From Anisodus tanguticus (taxonomy: Eukaryota > Streptophyta > Magnoliopsida > Solanales > Solanaceae): DNA of 64,000 nt. Location of the stretch: NCBI GenBank assembly GCA_034509755.1, contig CM067555.1:6394142-6458141 (forward strand). Reading direction: 5' to 3'. This document shows, piece by piece, positions 57,865-64,000 of this stretch; within the stretch, counting starts at the first letter, position 1; each line of letters begins with the position of its first letter. A program made the position numbers and the translations under genes. The notes below the pieces were generated by a model that was not told the origin of the DNA, ran no database searches, and saw only the letters and a list, made by a program, of their open reading frames with translations.

Positions 57865-60800
57865 ATGTCTTCCCCAACAAATTCTGCTTCATCCACTGGC
57901 ACACTTGAAAACCCCTCTCAACGTTCAGTATCTTCTTTTCATCCGGCATTCGCCGTTAACAACATCAAGAATTTTATCCCTATAATTCTTGACCAAGAAG
58001 ACTGTCAATATTCCATGTGGATGGAACTATTCTACATTCATGCATGTGCGTACAACGTGCTCGATCACATTGACGAACCCCTTTGTTCCTCGTCCCACCG
58101 ATGTTACGGACTCAATCGGCGTCGTCTTGACGCCATCGTCAAACAATGGATCTACGGCACCATCTCAAAGATACGTTATACACTATCATGAAAACGGGTG
58201 CTACGGCACGTGAACTTTGGGTCCGGCTAGAAGAAATCTTTCGGGACAATAAAAATACTCGGTTTGTGTATTTGGAAGAGCAATTCAACAATACCCGCCT
58301 CGAGAATTTTAACAACATGTCCGAATATTGTAAGCAATGAAACTCATAACCGATCAACTATCCAACGTCGGGACTTCGTTTCAGAAACCAAGATGGTGCT
58401 TCAACTTGTTGCGGGTTTACCAAAAGGTGAATATGACACACTCGCAACAATGATTCAACAAGCCGACCCTCTCCCAAGTTTCAACAAGGCACGTTCACAA
58501 CTATTGTTGGAAGAAACTAGACGTGCTAAACAAGAGGAACATAATCAAAAGGCGTTAGCCGTTGACGGGATGGCAACACCTGCGGCCAGCAAGAACTAGA
58601 CATCACAAAGCATGTCCAAGCAGCAGAAGCACCACCTGGTTGCGGTCCACCGGCCAGCGAGCGGCGAAGAAGTTAACAACAACAGCAGCAAGAGCTGAAA
58701 GCCAGGCCCCGGCTGTCCCCGACTGATTTGGGCCAGGCCTACACCACCGTGAACCTTCAACAGCCCGACGACAATTGGTACATGGACACCGGAGCCACAT
58801 CTCACCTCACCCGGTCGTCAGGTAACCTATCTCAACTACATCGGTTAAAGTGTCCTCAATTTATTACTGTCGGCAATGGTCATCGCATTCCAATTGAAGG
58901 TTACGGTAACACACACACCAAACATCCACACCCACCTTTCTCCCTAAACCACGTCCTATACACACCTAACATCATTAAAAACGTAATCTCTGTTAGAAAA
59001 TTCACTAGCAATAATTATGTGTCCGTCGAATTTGACCATTTTGGTTTTTTACGTGAAAGAACTCAATACGGGGAAAATTCTTACACGCCACAATAGTGTG
59101 GGAGACCTCTACCCATTCACTCAATCTTCCGTTGTCAGACCGCAAGCACCTCTATCCCTTGCGGCAATCTCTCCCTCCACTTGGCACAACAGACTCGGAC
59201 ACCCCGGAGACCCAGTTTTTACTTTTCTTAGGACTTCTAAGCGTATTCAATGTAATAATGGGAAAATTACCCAACACTGTTTTTTTTTGTCCACTAGGCA
59301 AACATACTCGTCTTCCATTTATGTCATCAAACAATGTTACTTTTTCTCCCTTTGATATTGTTCATGCTGATTTGTGGACATCTCCGATTGTTAGCTCTTT
59401 GGGTCATAAATTCTATATAGTATTCTTGGATGATTTTTCACATTTTGTCTGGATTTACCATGAAATTTAAATCGAAGTTTTTACAAAATTCCTCGAGTTT
59501 CACAAATTCATTAAAACACAATTTGAAAAATCTATCAAATCATTCCAATGTGATAATGGACGTGAATTTAATAACTCGGCATTTCACAATTTCGGTTCTA
59601 AACAAGGCATGGTTTTCCATTTTTCTTGTCCCTATACTTCTTCGCAAAACGGAAAGGCTGAAAGAGTTATACGTACCATCAATAACATGGTTCGCACACT
59701 TCTATTTCATGCCTGCCTACCACCACCTTTTTGGGTCTATCTTTGTCAAAATGGTAGAATCCATTCTTAATATTTTACCAACTAGCACACTCCAAAACAA
59801 GACCCCTACCGAAATCTTATACCGTAGGCTACCATCATATGATCACCTACGTATTTTTGGATGCTTATGCTACCCCAACATGGCCTCCACTGCACCTCAC
59901 AAACTTGCCCCTCGCACTCTGCCATGTGTCTTCCTTGGTCTATCTCCTAATCATCGGGGCTACTTCTGCTATGACATTTCTACTCGCAAAATCATCGTCT
60001 CCCGTCACGTCACCTTTGACGAGACAACCTTTCCTTTTTCAAATCTCCGGAAACTTCAGACCATCGATTACATCTTTCTCGATGAACCAAGTACGTCCCC
60101 GATCATCCAAAATCTATACCAACGAGCGACCCACTGTTCGACAGTCTCGCCACTATCCGGCACCACCCCAACAGCTCCCTGCTCACCCCTACAGCCCCCA
60201 GTCGAGTCACCAGAAACCAGTCCAGCTGAACTGCTGCCCATTGGTCCAGAACCAGTGGACCAACAACCTCCCAGCCCCGACCCACCGCCATTGCCGTCTC
60301 ATCGTATGGAGACTCGTGCACAACACGAGATCTTCAAACCCAAGGTTCACTTCAATCTCTCCACACAAACCTTATCACCCATTCCAAAAAATCCAAAACT
60401 AGCAAAACTGGACCCAAATTGGAATGCGGCCATGTGCGAGGAATTTAACGCTTTAACCAAGCAGAACACTTGGGATTTGGTACCTAGACCCGAAGGTGTG
60501 AATCATATCCGATGTATGTGGCTATTTCGGCACAAGTTTAGAGACAATGGTGACTTAGAGAGGTATAAGGAAATACTAGTCGCCAATGGCACTAATCAGC
60601 AGGAGGGTATTGATTGTGGTGAGACATTCAGTCCGGTTGTTAAACCGGCCACTATTCGGACTGTTCTCAGTATTGCCATGGGCATGCATTGGCCGATTCA
60701 TCAGCTTGATGTCAAGAATGCATTCCTTCATGGGGATTTGAAAGAGACTGTGTACATGCATCAGCCTCCTGGTTTTGTTCATCCGGCATCTCCACAGTTT

Positions 60801-61920
60801 GTGTGTCGTCTCAGGAAGTCATTGTATGGATTGAAACAGGCCCCCCGCGCTTGGTATGATCGGTTCGCCAGGTATCTTCTGCAAATTGGTTTTGTATGTT
60901 GCAGGTGTGATACCTCTCTCTTCACTTTTCACCGAGGTAGCAGCACTGCATATTTGTTATTATATGTCGACGATATTGTTCTTACTGCCTCATCTGACGG
61001 GTTGAAGAATAAAATCATTGCTCTACTCAAAACCGAATTTGCTATGACCGACTTGGGGAAGCTAAGTTATTTTTTGGGTATATCGGTGACTAGATCTGCT
61101 GCCAATATGTTCTGTGTCGGCGAAAGTATGCAGAAGAGATAGTGTACAGGGCCAAGATGGCAAATTGTAAAATTATGCCAACTCCGGTGGACTCAAAATC
61201 CAAGCTTAGTGCCAATGACGGTGCGCCAGTTTCTGATCCCACTCTATATCGGAGTCTAGCAAGTGCTCTTCAGTAACTTACATTCACTAGGCCTGATATT
61301 GCATATGTCGTTCGGCAGGTGTGTCTGTTCATGCACGACCCCGAGAGTCCCATTTTGCCGCCCTCAAACGTATTATCGGATATGTTAAGGGCACACTTGA
61401 CTTTGGCTTACATCTATACCCCTCGCCCAACCAAATTGCTAGCCTACACGGATGCAGATTGGGCAGGATGCCCCGACACACGTCGCTCCACCTCCGGATA
61501 CTGTGTATTTCTTGGGGATAATCTTATCTCATGGTCCGCCAAGCGGCAGGCCACGTTGTCCCGTTCGAGTGCTGAAGCAGAATATCGCGGAGTTGGTAAT
61601 GTCGTCGCTGAGATCTGTTGGCTCCGAAATCTTCTTTTGGAGCTCCAGTGTCCATTACGCAAGGCGTCTATAGTCTATTGTGACAACATATCTGCTATCT
61701 ATATGTCTCATAATCCAGTCCAACATCAGCGGACTAAGCATATTGAGATGGATATCCACTTTGTGCGAGAGAAGGTTGCTCGTGGTCAGGTCAAAATTTT
61801 ACACGTACCTTCCTCGTATCAGTATGCAGATATTTTCACAAAGGGACTACCGCAACAACTCTTCACCGACTTCCGATCCAGCCTTAGCATTCGGCCTCCT
61901 CCCGCTCCGTCTGAGGGGGA
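57865..61920 (+). pseudogene. Broken gag-pol polyprotein of the Ale-like copia element
   Basis: Gag begins at 57865 (MSSPTNSASSTG), with frameshifts near 58165 and 58335 and a stop at 58598. The protease motif MDTGATSHLT is at about 58783, with a break at 59093. Integrase pieces span about 59100-59930. A long open stretch from 59430 to 61142 includes the C-terminal integrase/linker (RIFGCLCYPN, then a Pro-rich linker) and reverse transcriptase (HQLDVKNAFLHGDL, LYGLKQAPRAWYDRF, YVDDIV). The frame breaks at 61142 and a stop lies at 61275. RNase H runs 61319-61926 (AYTDADWAGCPDTRRSTSGY, AEAEYR, KHIEMDIHFVRE). At least five disabling lesions. Confidence 0.9.
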
Positions 61921-61921
61921 G

Positions 61922-62128
61922 TATTAGCGAATATTCTCGAGAATATTCGCCGTATATTTTGTAATTATGATAAATGTATATTTAAGGTAACTTAGGATTC
62001 TAATTGTATTAGGAATCAACCTTTGTAAGGTAAGTTAGGATTCGTACCATATTAGAAATCAACCTTGTACAACTATATATATTGTGAATAATGAAAGAAA
62101 TTACTAAGGGAAATTATTCTATCTTTCA
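61922..62128 (+). repeat. 3' LTR of the Ale-like copia element
   Basis: 207 bp with the same TATTAGCG...TTTCA ends as the 5' LTR. The 55-bp segment of the 5' LTR is absent, at a CTATAT microhomology. Confidence 0.92.
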
Positions 62129-62133
62129 TTTTG

Positions 62134-62986
62134 GTTTTAAGATTAGAAAAAAGGAGTATGAAAAAACACTCAGATACAGGAATGAAGATTAAGTCATAGC
62201 CGTAAGAGATTTAGATTACCTGAACTTAGCCATCCCCTTCATTCGTTACCTTTGCCAACTATATTCACACAACCTTTGATTCCGCCGTTTCTTTCGCCCT
62301 TCATCATATACGTGTCAGAAAAAGACTCCTCTTCATACTATTTTATTTATGTTTACCAAAAAAACATATAAACTATAGTTGATTGTCTTCGTTTCTTTTT
62401 CATTAAAATTAAATATCATGTCTTCTAGGCAGAAGTAAATTTATGATTTAAAATTTATGTGTTTCTACAACGACTCAGGTAATACTATACAATAGTAACT
62501 GGATTCTCAGTTACAATTTAACAAATATTTTACTACAAATACAGAGTCTTAACATAAGTTATTGGATTCACGTGAACATATACCATAAAGGCTAGGTCCG
62601 TGATGGCTTCTAGGAAGCTTCTGTAAGGGTACTATTGCTTATAACTTTTCAAGGTAGTTTGAAGGCCACGCCGGCCATTGCACGATCTCAAGGCATGAAA
62701 AACAGACATAACAAACGGAACAACCATATATTAAAAAATGAAAAAGGAAAAAGGACGAAAAACAACCACAAAATGGGGGAATAAAACCTACTTTTTGTTT
62801 GAGAGTTAAGAGATTCGAACAACTCCAAAAAAAAAAAAAAAAAAAAAAAACTAAGATTTTGTTCTCGTGGAAATTCCATTTTCTCATTGAGCAGATGGCC
62901 GGCCGTGCACGACGTATTTTTTCACTTAAATATATTCCAATCCTAATTCCCCTAACAAGTGGTGAAGTTCAGAGCTATAAAGTATT
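62134..62986. other. Spacer between two copia elements
   Basis: AT-rich, with a poly(A) run at 62827-62850. No coding exon is recognised. Confidence 0.5.
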
Positions 62987-64000
62987 TGATAATGAATACA
63001 TTACCTATATATTCACAATATATTATGTAACTAATATTTAGTGTAATTAAGATAAAATAGAGGTCATAATTTTATTAAGACTACAATTGTATACTCTATA
63101 TATATGACATTAATAAGAGAACTTCATCAAGGAGAATTACACTATACATGGTATCAGAAGCCAAAACCTAATTTTCTCTCCTCTAATTTTTTTTGTTCTT
63201 CGTTAGGCAACTAAGCATTAAAGCAAGTTGTTGCCGCTTACTGGTCTAATAATAACAACTAGCTTTGAAGCAGACTCATTAGTGGAGCCTGATTGAGAGT
63301 AGTCTGAGAATGGTTAGCGGGCTCTCCATTTCAAAAGAGGTAGCCCAAGGAACTCTGACCGCCCCAACACTCATACCACAACCCATCCTTAATGACCGAT
63401 AATCAAGTACTTGGGTATCCATTCCGAAGCGAGAGACAGAGAGCCCCGACCCACATCATTGGGCAGCGCCAACAGTCGGGCATCCTGGGCCCATCGCTAG
63501 GCCCACGCTACACGGACCAACCGCGTCAGGCCTACCTCTCTCAAACCCACTACACAGCGGCCCAACAGCAGATGTCTAACCTCAATCCAACGGATTTAGG
63601 CCATGTTTTCGGTTCTTTAAAAATTTAGCAGTCCGATGATGCATGGTATATGGATACGGGCGCCACGTCTCACCTCACCAACAATTCTGGTAATCTTCAT
63701 CTACTTCGCAATTTAAATACTCCTCAATCTATTATGGTAAAAAATGATCATCGCATTCCAATTCAATGGTTTGGTCACACACTAACCCCACCACCGCATC
63801 CACACTTCTCCCTTAAAAACGTCATATATGCCCCTAACATTATCAAGAACCTAATCTCCGTTAGAAAATTTGACACCGATAATTCTGTATCCATTAATAT
63901 TGACCCGTTTGGTTTTTCTGTAATGGACCTACGTACCTGGAAACTTCTTACGAGATGCAATAGTGAGGGGGACCTCTATCCTTTCCTATCCACATCCGCT
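62987..64000 (+). mobile_element. Second Ale-like copia element, partial, most of gag missing
   Basis: A likely 5' LTR (about 62987-63148, TGATAATGAATAC...ACTATACA) is followed by the primer-binding site TGGTATCAGAAGCC at 63149. Only about 490 bp later comes AWYMDTGATSHLTNNSGN (about 63638) and FSLKNVIYAPNIIKNLISVR, homologous to 58770-59090 of the neighbour. Gag is therefore almost wholly deleted. The element continues past the window end. The LTR start is a guess from the TG and length. Confidence 0.75.

Larger units (their letters stand above)
57459..62128 (+). mobile_element. Complete but inactivated Ty1/copia element, Ale/Retrofit-like
   Basis: 5' LTR 57459-57720, primer-binding site from 57721, gag, protease, integrase, reverse transcriptase and RNase H in copia order, polypurine tract GAGGGGGAG to 61921, and 3' LTR 61922-62128. 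The 5-bp target duplication TTTTG lies at 57454-57458 and 62129-62133. Total 4670 bp. Short LTRs, compact size and the ending KGLPQQLFTDFRSSLSIR fit the Ale/Retrofit lineage; the lineage is inference. Confidence 0.92.

Overview
This is eukaryotic nuclear DNA from a flowering plant. The genes have many GT-AG introns, the intergenic DNA is AT-rich, and plant transposable elements are abundant (Ty1/copia, hAT, pogo, MITEs, tRNA-derived SINEs with TTG tails). The TTG-tailed SINEs and GGCGGG-flanked hAT elements suggest an asterid, probably Solanaceae. The family is an inference.

Four protein-coding genes could be rebuilt exon by exon, with every splice phase closing. (1) SAT32/IFRD-like, plus strand, 6851-10957, 13 exons, 441 aa. 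(2) An ASCC2-like CUE-domain protein, minus strand, 11862-21557, 9 exons, 821 aa. (3) An FPA-like RRM + SPOC protein, minus strand, 26403-39914, 8 exons, 1334 aa. (4) An RSL4-like root-hair bHLH factor, minus strand, 45908-53432, 4 exons, 349 aa. From memory, Arabidopsis chromosome 1 carries the same families in the same order (AT1G27760 SAT32, AT1G27752 CUE protein, AT1G27750 RRM/SPOC, AT1G27740 RSL4), so the window looks like a conserved microsyntenic block expanded by transposons. The genes are not one pathway: salt tolerance, ubiquitin-linked ribosome or DNA quality control, RNA processing, and root-hair growth.

Layout: 1-4571 is a degenerate minus-strand Ty1/copia element (copy A), cut by the window start. 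6.4-11 kb is SAT32, with a minisatellite in intron 1 and a SINE nested in a MITE in intron 7. 11.9-21.6 kb is ASCC2, with a MITE and SINEs in its introns. 21.7-25.2 kb is a broken hAT element ending only 174 bp upstream of the ASCC2 start codon. 26.4-39.9 kb is the FPA-like gene; its introns hold a G-rich GGT tract, SINEs, a copia fragment and a plastid rpoC2 fragment. 40-45.9 kb is intergenic, with a tandem duplication, a SINE and a solo-LTR candidate. 45.9-53.4 kb is the RSL4-like gene, whose last intron is filled by a second copy (B) of the copia family. 54.7-56.5 kb is a pogo-like element. 57.46-62.13 kb is a second-type copia element (plus strand) with both LTRs and a 5-bp target duplication. 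From about 63 kb a relative of it runs off the end.

I found no clearly new biological system. The most notable points are the copia insertion that separates the last 32 codons of the RSL4-like gene by about 6.3 kb, the two direct copia copies bracketing the gene block, and several well-resolved nested insertions.
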